From: Kapaibacterium sp044224925
GTDB lineage: Bacteria > Bacteroidota > Ignavibacteria > Kapaibacteriales > Kapaibacteriaceae
Assembly: GCA_044224925.1 (NCBI GenBank)
Contig: JBGAJM010000003.1
Location: 62,001-126,000, forward strand
Length of the DNA: 64,000 nucleotides
Direction: 5' to 3'
The notes beneath the pieces were generated by a model. That model made no database searches and was not told the DNA's origin. It saw nothing but the letters and a program-made list of their open reading frames with translations. Position 1 is the stretch's first letter; every line of letters begins with the position of its first letter. The position numbers and the translations under genes are program-made. Shown here in pieces: positions 9,025 to 16,671 of the stretch.

Positions 9025-9491
9025 GGACGTGGTGCCGTGGTAAAGGTTTGCATGAAAATAGCTTTGTCTTCGGCATCGGCGATGGCATTGCCCAGTGTTT
9101 CGGCCGACGCGTAGTATGCTGCATGCCGTGCATGATCGCCGGATGCATGCGCGGCATTCGCAATGATGATGTGCGCAAAGGCCAGCTCCCAGTCCGCCGC
9201 CTCGCGCTTCGAAAGATGGTCCATGTTCTTCTGGGCATACATCGTTGCAATGGCGCCATTGCCTGCGAGAGCATGCGCTTGTGCCAGCAGTGCCCATGCC
9301 TTTGCCGTATTGTCGGCCGTGCCGATGGTGGACCAATGCAAGGCCGCGGCATGCGCATGGTGCAGCATCGACTCCGTTTGTTCCGGCGTGCGTGATGGCA
9401 ACTCGGTCAGTCGCCAAGCTTCATTGTTGAACTCCACACCGAACCAACGGTGCCATTTCTTGATATCATCTTCAAGTGGGCGTTGCGACAT
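9021..9491 (-). CDS. Conserved hypothetical helical protein at the head of the MbnP/MbnH operon
   Basis: The product is a 156-aa soluble protein without a signal peptide. It starts with a Trp-rich segment (KKWHRWFGVEFNNEAW), then Ala-rich helices arranged like two or three degenerate TPR hairpins (AWALLAQAHALAG, ELAFAHIIIANAAHASGD). GAGG lies about 12 nt before the start, and the stop overlaps the MbnP start as ATGA. I do not recognise a named family. Its coupling to MbnP suggests a role in the same process, for example a cytosolic helper; this is inference. Confidence 0.75.
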   Translation of the reverse strand: MSQRPLEDDIKKWHRWFGVEFNNEAWRLTELPSRTPEQTESMLHHAHAAALHWSTIGTADNTAKAWALLAQAHALAGNGAIATMYAQKNMDHLSKREAADWELAFAHIIIANAAHASGDHARHAAYYASAETLGNAIADAEDKAIFMQTFTTAPRP

Positions 9492-9552
9492 AGGTCACGG
9501 TCCTCATCAAACGTTCGACTTCAGTGCCATGAACTACGAACATAGCCATCCC

Positions 9553-11559
9553 TTAGACCATCTCGAGCCAGTACGTGCGCATGCGGCCCTTGCCCTTGAT
9601 CTCCGTCTCGCCTCGGAGTTGCACGCGAAGCGACGAACCAGCGTCCGCTCGAAGCAACTGCTCGGCCATCGCTTCACTGCACTGAATGCGCCCCGGTTCG
9701 CTCGTCTGCTCCATTCGAGCGGCCACATTCACGGCATCGCCCCAGATGTCGTATTGCAAGCGCTCCTTGCCGATCACGCCGGCGATCACCGGACCGCAGT
9801 GAAGTCCGATCCGGACCGTGAGGTCCTGTCTCTGCAGTCGCCGCTGGATATCGGCTGCGGCATGGGCAAGGTTGCTCACGTGGTGCTGCGATGCCTCGGA
9901 CAGACCGCTCACCGCCAGATAGGCATCGCCGATGGTCTTGATCTTCGTGAGGGCATACTGCTGCGCAATGTCGTCGCAGATCGAGAACACCCCATTGAGA
10001 AGGTCTACAAGGTGGCGAGGCTCCATGTCGGATGCCACCGACGTGAAGGCCACGATGTCGAGAAAGAGAATGCCGACGTTCTCGTGCAGATCTGCAACTG
10101 TGGATTCGTCCTTGAGCAGTCGCTCTGCAATGTGGGCCGGCAACGCATTGTGGAGAAGGGCGCGCTGACGTTCCGACTCGCGACGCTCTTGCGAGATCTT
10201 TCGCTCGACCATGGCCACGGCAAGTCGGCGCTGCTGCATCTCCCCCTGGAGGGAGACCATGAGCTTTTCGTATTGATCGTCGTGTGCGATATAGGCCTGC
10301 AGATCACCGCGATGACGATGGATATCGCGGAGCGCTTTATGCAGGTCCATTTGCTTCCCACGCAACTGATACCGATCGGCGATCTCCAGTGCCTGTTTAA
10401 GCAATTCGTGCTGTCGGTGCGAATTCCCGTCAACAGCAGCAAGGGCAGCATGCCATTGTAGGAAACTCACGCGGATCGAAGGGATGTCCGATGTTAGATG
10501 TTCGTTCTCGGCGAGGAGGGCGCGTGCTTCGTCGATGCGACCGATCTTCAAACAGACCTCGATCATGTTGGCCACGAAGTGAGCTTCATCGCGACGATTC
10601 CCTACACGGCGCGTTTGTTCGATGGCGCGCGTGAGCCAGGTATAGGCTTCGTCGTATTCGTTCTGCTCGAGATAGCTCTCGCCGATGTTGCCCGACACAT
10701 GGGCGATCCCTTCCTGATCGGCGATCTTCTCGAACAGGGCCAAGGCCTCGGCAAAGAGTTGCTGACAGGTATGGTAGTCGTGCAACTGTTTGTAGATGAT
10801 GCCAATGTTCGTGGTCGTGCGTGCGACGCGACGACGGTCACCCAGTTCCTCGAACAGCGCCAAGGCCTTCTGATAGGCCTCAAGCGATTCGGGATACTTC
10901 CCCAACGCAAGGTATGTGCCGCCGATGCTCCCTACCACCCTTCCGATCCCTGCAGGATCTTCGAGCTCGTGATAGAGAGCCAGTGCCTCTTCGTAGGAGC
11001 GCATTGCCTCGGTATAGTTCTCGGTCTCCTTATACAGGTTGCCGATGTTGCCGAGCGTGCGCGCGACGCCATCGGTATCTGCGATCTCTTGGTGGTTCCG
11101 TAACGCACTGGTGAAATACTCTAACGCCTCTTCGTACCTACCAGCGACCATAAGAAGATTTCCAAGGTTGCCGGTGTTCGTAGCAATGCCGCGCACATTG
11201 GTCAGGACGGTGTGCATCTGCAGCGCTCGCTGCATGTACGATGAGGCGCTCTCAAAGTCGCCCATGAATTGATAGCATGCGCCGACACAGCTTACGGCAC
11301 GCGCTTGAAGGATCGGCAGACCAACTGCGTCAAACTGTGATGAAGCCAGCTCAAAGAGCGCGATCGACTCGGGGTATTGCGCACGGTAGAACCGATCGAA
11401 TCCACGCCAAAAGGAAAGACCGGCGGTCACAAACGACCGCTCCTCATCCGAACATGACGGTAGCATGTGCTCTGCGCTGCGGATCACCTCCATCAACGCG
11501 TTGCGATCCGAAGTCCGGATCGCCAGGTCGGCGATTGTGTTGAGTTCTTGGTAGGTCAC
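9553..11559 (-). CDS. TPR-repeat adenylate cyclase (class III)
   Basis: About 668 aa. A long TPR array (residues 30-430, many NxGNLLMV/NIGxxY repeats) is followed by a coiled linker, LLHNALPAHIAERLL, and a class III catalytic domain. Metal Asp residues lie in FLDIVAFT and TIGDAY, adenine-type Lys in TKIKTIGD, Asp in QYDIWGD, and Asn/Arg in VNVAARME, so adenylate cyclase activity is expected. I prefer the GTG at 11559 because MTYQELN aligns with the N-termini of the paralogues. A TTG at 11577 lies inside the adjacent heptamer array. The 61-bp gap to the next gene could still allow co-transcription with the MbnP/MbnH operon. Confidence 0.88.
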   Translation of the reverse strand: MTYQELNTIADLAIRTSDRNALMEVIRSAEHMLPSCSDEERSFVTAGLSFWRGFDRFYRAQYPESIALFELASSQFDAVGLPILQARAVSCVGACYQFMGDFESASSYMQRALQMHTVLTNVRGIATNTGNLGNLLMVAGRYEEALEYFTSALRNHQEIADTDGVARTLGNIGNLYKETENYTEAMRSYEEALALYHELEDPAGIGRVVGSIGGTYLALGKYPESLEAYQKALALFEELGDRRRVARTTTNIGIIYKQLHDYHTCQQLFAEALALFEKIADQEGIAHVSGNIGESYLEQNEYDEAYTWLTRAIEQTRRVGNRRDEAHFVANMIEVCLKIGRIDEARALLAENEHLTSDIPSIRVSFLQWHAALAAVDGNSHRQHELLKQALEIADRYQLRGKQMDLHKALRDIHRHRGDLQAYIAHDDQYEKLMVSLQGEMQQRRLAVAMVERKISQERRESERQRALLHNALPAHIAERLLKDESTVADLHENVGILFLDIVAFTSVASDMEPRHLVDLLNGVFSICDDIAQQYALTKIKTIGDAYLAVSGLSEASQHHVSNLAHAAADIQRRLQRQDLTVRIGLHCGPVIAGVIGKERLQYDIWGDAVNVAARMEQTSEPGRIQCSEAMAEQLLRADAGSSLRVQLRGETEIKGKGRMRTYWLEMV

Positions 11560-11570
11560 AGACAAATGTA

Positions 11571-11598
11571 GTGACAAGTGACAAGTGACAAGTGACGA
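11571..11598. repeat. 7-bp tandem repeat array, (GTGACRA)4, left arm of an inverted pair
   Basis: GTGACAA occurs three times followed by GTGACGA, directly upstream of the cyclase start. The array is the inverse complement of the one at 11912-11935. The two arms flank a 313-bp segment containing a small ORF. Confidence 0.9.
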
Positions 11599-11731
11599 GT
11601 GTCACACATCAGGGCGCGCCGGTACTTCTAGGGCATGACAACGCGAGACCAACAGAGTTCACCGCTCTTTGCCAAGACGCAGCAGCTGGCTGTGCATATC
11701 CGTGCATTCGTTCATGGTGTCTGGAGGGTGG

Positions 11732-11902
11732 ATGCAGACCGCGACCACACAGACCTTGTACTTGTTCGATCTTCTCGATGGAGAACTTCCTGCGGACACG
11801 AGGCACCAACTCGATAGATGCAGAACACTCACGAAAGACATCATCTACATGGCGAGTGCCTCAATCCGCACGATGGAGCAGAAGCTCAGAAAGCGTACGT
11901 GA
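11732..11902 (+). CDS. Possible small 56-aa protein between two inverted heptamer arrays
   Basis: The ATG at 11732 is preceded by a good GGAGG at 4-5 nt spacing. The 56-aa product reads MQTATTQTLYLFDLLDG, then ELPADTRHQLDRC and a basic helical tail ending KLRKRT. The composition is protein-like, but I do not recognise it; LDGELPADTRHQLDRC faintly recalls anti-sigma N-termini. An alternative is that it is the tail of a longer frameshifted gene: another frame open from 11635 carries FAKTQQLAVHIRAFVHG. Apart from this ORF, the 378-bp gap 11560-11937 holds only the two repeat arrays. Confidence 0.4.
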   Translation: MQTATTQTLYLFDLLDGELPADTRHQLDRCRTLTKDIIYMASASIRTMEQKLRKRT

Positions 11903-11911
11903 GGCACTCGC

Positions 11912-11935
11912 CACTTGTCACTTGTCACTTGTCAC
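11912..11935. repeat. 7-bp tandem repeat array, (CACTTGT)3 + CAC, right arm of an inverted pair
   Basis: Three CACTTGT units plus CAC abut the stop codon of the lipoprotein gene at 11938. The array is inverted relative to the one at 11571-11598. In RNA or single-stranded DNA the arms could pair over about 24 nt. Confidence 0.9.
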
Positions 11936-11937
11936 TA

Positions 11938-12423
11938 TCAAATGACCGAATACTTCACTTTGAAACTGCCGCCTGTCACGGTCTTCGTACTCACGCCATT
12001 CGAGGCGACGAAGGAGAATGTTCCGGATGCTTCACTGCCGGACATAGACGTGATCGTGATCGTACCACTACCTAATCCCTGACCTGCGAGATATGAATCT
12101 GAGGGTGTTGTGCCCATCATCAGAACGACACCGCTTTCGTCAGTATTCGTTGCCAAGTTGTACGACTTGCCTGAGGCAGCGTCATCCAATACGAAGCTGA
12201 TCTGGCGAGTACTTCCGCCCGTTGTGATGTTGCCAGTGACAGTGAGCGTGCCACTCGTCATGAATCCAACGGCTGTTCCGCCTGAGGTCGAGAAGTCTGC
12301 GCCATCGATCTTTGCCGTAACGTGATACGTGGCGGCCGGTGGGTTCGTGGTACTGTCGGAGCTTGAGCAGCCGCTCAGTATCAGAATGCCTAGTGCAAAC
12401 AGAACAATACTCACTCGTGTCAT
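11938..12423 (-). CDS. DUF6252-like lipoprotein
   Basis: This 161-aa protein has a lipoprotein signal with lipobox LSGC (Cys 19), a Ser/Thr-rich tether, then a beta-rich domain. It ends with GTFSFVASN and TVTGGSFKVKY, a pattern seen in DUF6252 proteins of Bacteroidota. It is expected in the periplasm or on the outer membrane. A GATCTTTG sequence about 40 bp upstream of the start may be a weak -7-like promoter element. The function is unknown. Its 3' end touches the heptamer array. Confidence 0.8.
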   Translation of the reverse strand: MTRVSIVLFALGILILSGCSSSDSTTNPPAATYHVTAKIDGADFSTSGGTAVGFMTSGTLTVTGNITTGGSTRQISFVLDDAASGKSYNLATNTDESGVVLMMGTTPSDSYLAGQGLGSGTITITSMSGSEASGTFSFVASNGVSTKTVTGGSFKVKYSVI

Positions 12424-12500
12424 GGCGTTACCCCGTTATGAATGTGGTCAGAACATTGACTGCAAAGATCAAACCCTTCGTTTTCGTGGACACTACGGCA

Positions 12501-13637
12501 TCAATACCGTAGAATGGCGGCTGCCGCCGACGTGGTGGGCATGTGCTCTGTTGGCAACACGAGCACCTTGCCACCCTTCCGCAGCACGAGCATGGCCAGT
12601 TCGTCGAGCACGTCGTTGATGTCCGGCTGTGCGATGTCGTCGAACACCACGCGCTCCTGAGCATGATCGAGCGAACCGGGAACTTGTCTGTTCGCTTCGA
12701 CCATGAGCGTTTCGACCCGACCGGCGAAGGCCGCAGGTGCGATCTCGTCGATACGTTCCAACCCGCGTGCATAGGCCGCATGCTCGTGGTAGTTCTCGAT
12801 CAAGGCCTTGCTATGACGCTGGACGTAGGGCTCCATGATGGACCATGAACGCTCGACGAGTTCCTTCATGCCCAAGCTCTCGGGATACGTGCCCACGGAT
12901 TCCAGCAACACGTTGGGGTTGTGCCGCACGCGCATGAACGTGCTCACTTGCTCGGGCAGTCCAACAAGGATGACGGGAAGGCCGGAAGGCTGCGAGGCGT
13001 GAAGCATGATGGACCGATCGATGATGCGGAAGAAGCGTTCGAGGTCGAGCTCTTCCTCGTCGTGGATCGTGGAGTGGGGAACGGACCGTGGCGTGTTGCC
13101 CGAGTTCGAGCGTGTGAAGTGGCGTTCGCCGAGTTCGCGACCCAACACGTCGTCGATCGTGAGCGGAACGTTCGGTCCGAGGTCCACTTCGCTCAATCCA
13201 TCACGGTCGCCCACATACAACCGAACGCGCTCGCTCGTGAGCGTGAGCACATGATACCGGTCTGTGGTCTGAAGTAGACGTAACAGTGGTTTCAGATGGA
13301 ATGAATTGGCCACAATGGCGAGATCGGGGACCGGACGGTCGAGATGCTGGGCAACGAACATGTCCGGCGTCCGGAAGAGGGCGATCCCTTCCTTGCGCTG
13401 ATTCCAGAACGACTCATCTTTTGCCAGTGCGTTGAACGGCTCCATGATCGAGGCCACCTGGGCCGGCGTGTAGGCACGTTCGAGCGAATCGGCCAGTGTG
13501 CGCACGAGCACGCGGAAATGGGTGGGGTCGTCGCGGCGTTCAGGCTGTGTTCGGTGTGTGGTCAGATAGAGGCTCAGGCAGGGCTTGGAGTCAACACCGA
13601 GGAGTTGGCTAACGAGGGGATTCATCGTGGCATTCAT
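12501..13637 (-). CDS. baeRF-family protein (bacterial archaeo-eukaryotic release factor 1-like)
   Basis: The product is a 378-aa cytosolic protein. It starts with PCLSLYLTTHR, typical of the baeRF3-like branch of bacterial homologues of eRF1/Pelota. It continues with a middle domain (RLYVGDRDGLSEVDLG) and a C-terminal L7Ae-like domain with DELAMLVLRKGGKVLVLP. AGGAG about 9 nt upstream fixes the start at 13637. Such proteins are proposed to act on ribosomes or in stress, but no member's role is firmly known to me. The gene stands alone, preceded by a 347-bp gap holding the longest heptamer array of the window. Confidence 0.8.
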   Translation of the reverse strand: MNATMNPLVSQLLGVDSKPCLSLYLTTHRTQPERRDDPTHFRVLVRTLADSLERAYTPAQVASIMEPFNALAKDESFWNQRKEGIALFRTPDMFVAQHLDRPVPDLAIVANSFHLKPLLRLLQTTDRYHVLTLTSERVRLYVGDRDGLSEVDLGPNVPLTIDDVLGRELGERHFTRSNSGNTPRSVPHSTIHDEEELDLERFFRIIDRSIMLHASQPSGLPVILVGLPEQVSTFMRVRHNPNVLLESVGTYPESLGMKELVERSWSIMEPYVQRHSKALIENYHEHAAYARGLERIDEIAPAAFAGRVETLMVEANRQVPGSLDHAQERVVFDDIAQPDINDVLDELAMLVLRKGGKVLVLPTEHMPTTSAAAAILRY

Positions 13638-13984
13638 ATCGAAAACTCCTAATTGGTACGCCGAGAAATTCGCCGTTCCGCTTATGGAGTGCTATGACCA
13701 AAGTCATGTTCCACGAATAAAGTGACGAGTGACGAGTGACAAGTGACGAGTGACAAGTGACGAGCGACGAGTGACGGTCGTTCGTGACTGAACCCAATCG
13801 TACCTCTCTTACATGCATTCGTGGTGAAGTTTCTATGGCGCTCAATTGTGCTGAGTGGTGTTGTCTTCGAGGTATCGGTGTGGTGGCTCCGATAGGCCGA
13901 TCCATTCGTCGTTCATTGTGTCATTCTCTCGGTTGACGTAGGTTTGAGTGGAGAGATGCCGTAGTACAACAGAGGTTCGAACGC
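13638..13984. other. 347-bp intergenic region with heptamer array
   Basis: This gap separates the divergent baeRF gene and a lipoprotein gene. It contains the heptamer array at 13722-13777. I see no convincing coding sequence or RNA gene in the remaining 207 bp (13778-13984). Promoters for both genes must lie here, but no clear TAnnTTTG box was found. Confidence 0.6.
13722..13777. repeat. 7-bp tandem repeat array, eight units of GTGACRA type
   Basis: Eight consecutive heptamers: mostly alternating GTGACGA and GTGACAA, then GCGACGA and GTGACGG. This is the longest array in the window, and the last two units are decayed. No inverted partner is found within the gap. Confidence 0.92.
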
Positions 13985-14740
13985 ATGAGCATGAAGAGGC
14001 ACCAGGATTTCCTACGAACGATCATCTGTGGAGCGATCATCGCTGCTGCATTGGCCACATCAGCCTGTACGAGTGGTTATGTTGGCGTGCGCGGTGGTGC
14101 GGGAGTTGTTCTCCAGAAAGGACAGCAGACCGGACCGGTAGAAAGCTCAAGCAATGGCTTGGGCTATGCCTATGGGCTCACGACAGGGGGCTCGTTCAAC
14201 GCTAAGATCGGACTGCAGTTCGATCCGGGATTTCGAACGTCGTCGTTGACCCAGAACGTGAATGTGCCAATGATGGTACAAGGCCAACTAGGCACATTTG
14301 TCGGGAGTGCACGGACGGTCGCAACGATGTTGGATCTGCCACTTCTCGTAACATCGAAGAGAGTCCTCAGCCCCAAGGTCTCGACGATGTTCGGTGTTGG
14401 GCCACACCTTGGCTTTCGCTACTCTACAACCAACGACGTCAACGGTGTGGTCACGATCGTCGAGGGGAGCGATGCCGGTAAGAGTGCACAGGTCACGACA
14501 TCGGGCACCACGTCCTTCGAAGACGATCCTATCATCGGTGCAACGGCGATGGCGGCCCTTGATCTCACCGTCGCCGAGGCCGTGACGATCCGCAGTGAAC
14601 TACGGCTACAACACGACTTCACGTCGGTACTCATGGCAGGGTATGAATTCGGTCAGTTCGGACCACGATACAACATCATTACCAGCGACCTCCCTCCAAC
14701 GAGGTTGACGCTTTCCATCGCCGTCCTCTTTCAGATGTAG
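13985..14740 (+). CDS. Outer-membrane beta-barrel-like lipoprotein
   Basis: This 251-aa protein has a signal ending in a lipobox-like TSAC (about Cys 28). It then has alternating amphipathic strands typical of PorT/OmpW-like small barrels (GVRGGAGVVLQKG, SELRLQHDF, RLTLSIAVLFQM) and a C-terminal aromatic-Met end. AGAGG lies about 10 nt before the ATG at 13985; the ATG at 13991 is an alternative. Convergent with the OmpA gene, with only 2 bp between stops and no terminator. The specific role is unknown. Confidence 0.7.
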   Translation: MSMKRHQDFLRTIICGAIIAAALATSACTSGYVGVRGGAGVVLQKGQQTGPVESSSNGLGYAYGLTTGGSFNAKIGLQFDPGFRTSSLTQNVNVPMMVQGQLGTFVGSARTVATMLDLPLLVTSKRVLSPKVSTMFGVGPHLGFRYSTTNDVNGVVTIVEGSDAGKSAQVTTSGTTSFEDDPIIGATAMAALDLTVAEAVTIRSELRLQHDFTSVLMAGYEFGQFGPRYNIITSDLPPTRLTLSIAVLFQM

Positions 14741-14742
14741 CC

Positions 14743-16671
14743 TTACCGGATCGGAACATACGCGCGAATTCGAACGGAGCGTCTGAGCATTCGTTGTTCG
14801 GGGAGGATCTGCTCAACATCTGCCGCCGGTTCTCCGGATCCGGTGTGGGTCACGCTGCCTTGGAGCTGTGTTGCGACCGCGCGAGCACGCTCCGCACTCA
14901 GCGCCATGTTTGCAGAAGCGGAGCCGATGATGTCGGTGGTCCCGAGGACCTCGACCCGAGCTTGCGAGCCGATCCGTTCGCGAACGAGGGCGAGGACGCG
15001 CTCATGCACGTCGGTGATCTCTGCACTGTTGAACGGGAAGACGATCAACTCGAAGTCTTCGACAATACTGTCGTTCTCAATGCGACGACGTTTCTCGAAG
15101 AGTCGGATCGGAGAGACGTCGAGCCGAACACTGTCGGCCACGAACGATCCATGATGACTGCCGGAGATGATCACAGATGTCGAATCAGTTGCTACGAGGG
15201 TTCGAAGATCGCTCTGAGATGGAGCGTAGGTGAGCGTTCGACGGAGCGGTCCATCGGACGATCCCACCGTGGTCGTGCCGACGTTCACGGACCACTCCTC
15301 CAACGGCGCATTGTCCGGCGTCGTGGCTGCGATGCGCATTACGGGCGGAGACATCGAGAGGAGCGTATCGCGAACGGCATAGGGAAGCAATAATGAGCGC
15401 GATGCCGTTGTCACCTCCACACGGCGATTCTCTTCATCGGCGTACAAGGCTTCGTCGCCGGAGCCAATGGTCGGTTGCGTGGCTTCTCGGCGCGTCGAGA
15501 CAATGATGCGCTGCTTGCTGATGCCGTAGTTCTCGACAAGGATCATGCGAACATGTTCTGCACGTCGACGTGCAAGGTCGACGTCCGTCTCTCCATTGCA
15601 CAATGTTCCGGTGAGCACGATCGTTGCAGTGGGCTCTTGCATGAGTCGTTCCGCAAGCACCGTGAGCAAGCGATGATGAAAGTCCGTTGACGACTCGTCC
15701 ACCGTGGCGGGCTTTGAAGATGCACGTCGTTGATATCTCGGTGGTAGTGTGTCGCCGTTGCGTTCGAAGAACAAAAACGGAAGGATCGGAATGAAGCGCT
15801 CACGTTCCGTCTCCTCGATCGTGACCTTCTTGCGCACATCAACATCGAGCGAAACGCCCACGATAGCTCGTGGCGCGTCGAGAAGCTCTGACTCGGACTC
15901 ACGTTGTGTTGGAGTGAACACGAATGCGGCGGAGTCGGGGGTCTCGGTGGACGTTCTGTTGAACGCGTATCGCACTGATAGGCGGAACGAAGGTATCAAG
16001 AGATCCCACGGTGCTGCCGTTGTGATCGACCGAAGGCCGATCTGCATGCCGACCTCAGGATAGAGGCTCCACAGGGAATGTGCCGACAGCGGTACGTCGA
16101 GACCTGCCGACAACAACGCATAGATACCAACAGATCTCTGATCGGGGATCTCACCGCGACGCTGGTTGCGGACGTCGGTTTGTGTGTCCGTGAATGTTGC
16201 TCCGCTTGGATCAACGAGACGTTCCTCTGCAGAGAGTGAAGATCGACCCATAGAACCAACGCCGACCCCGGTTGACAACAGCAAACGACCAAGGCGCTTG
16301 CCCAACCGGAGCTCTCCAAGGATCTCTGTCAATTGCACATCGATGGTATGCGTGATCGTCGCTGTCGTGAGCACATCGCCGACGATCACGTTGGCATACT
16401 CCTCCATCGTCAGCGTGTGATCACGCGACCACACGCCGATGCGAGATCCTACGAACCACGATCTGCCAATGTCGACCTCTACGCCGGCATTGAGTCCAAG
16501 CGCAAGTCCGGTGCCGCCATCGAAGAGCGGACAGCAGGAAGGAAATCCCGGCAACTGTGAGAATTCTGTACGAGCAGCATTCACGCCAACGGCAAAGCCC
16601 GCATCGATGATCGTCTGACCAAAGGATGGTTGCACGGCAAGAACGACAAGTGCGAGCAAGAGGCGGATCAT
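14743..16671 (-). CDS. Outer-membrane protein with N-terminal barrel and two OmpA-like domains
   Basis: This 642-aa protein has a signal peptide (cleavage after SFG). A barrel-like N-terminal half with repeated GVGVGSMG/LGLNAGVEVD strands is followed by two OmpA-type peptidoglycan-binding regions. The first is at roughly 320-415 (LARRRAEHVRMILVENYGI, ending ENRRVEV). The second is roughly the last 100 residues (FPFNSAEITD, SAERARAVATQL, ending RRSVRIRAYVPIR). It would link the outer membrane to the cell wall. Its ATG overlaps the stop of the exported propeller protein (ATGA), so the two are probably co-expressed. Two OmpA domains in one chain is less usual than one. Confidence 0.8.
   Translation of the reverse strand: MIRLLLALVVLAVQPSFGQTIIDAGFAVGVNAARTEFSQLPGFPSCCPLFDGGTGLALGLNAGVEVDIGRSWFVGSRIGVWSRDHTLTMEEYANVIVGDVLTTATITHTIDVQLTEILGELRLGKRLGRLLLSTGVGVGSMGRSSLSAEERLVDPSGATFTDTQTDVRNQRRGEIPDQRSVGIYALLSAGLDVPLSAHSLWSLYPEVGMQIGLRSITTAAPWDLLIPSFRLSVRYAFNRTSTETPDSAAFVFTPTQRESESELLDAPRAIVGVSLDVDVRKKVTIEETERERFIPILPFLFFERNGDTLPPRYQRRASSKPATVDESSTDFHHRLLTVLAERLMQEPTATIVLTGTLCNGETDVDLARRRAEHVRMILVENYGISKQRIIVSTRREATQPTIGSGDEALYADEENRRVEVTTASRSLLLPYAVRDTLLSMSPPVMRIAATTPDNAPLEEWSVNVGTTTVGSSDGPLRRTLTYAPSQSDLRTLVATDSTSVIISGSHHGSFVADSVRLDVSPIRLFEKRRRIENDSIVEDFELIVFPFNSAEITDVHERVLALVRERIGSQARVEVLGTTDIIGSASANMALSAERARAVATQLQGSVTHTGSGEPAADVEQILPEQRMLRRSVRIRAYVPIR

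Noticed and set aside
12493..12512. CTACGG-loop-CCGTAG hairpin at the end of the baeRF gene as a terminator
   Set aside because: The stem is only 6 bp, lies within the coding end and has no T run.
13609..13905. Open frame containing SSLVTRHSSLVTCHSSL-like repeats
   Set aside because: These residues are simply the translated heptamer array. No ribosome-binding site or homology.
13965..13984. GGTTCGAA as a tRNA T-loop
   Set aside because: No acceptor stem, anticodon arm or CCA-compatible end fits around it. It is the leader of the lipoprotein gene.
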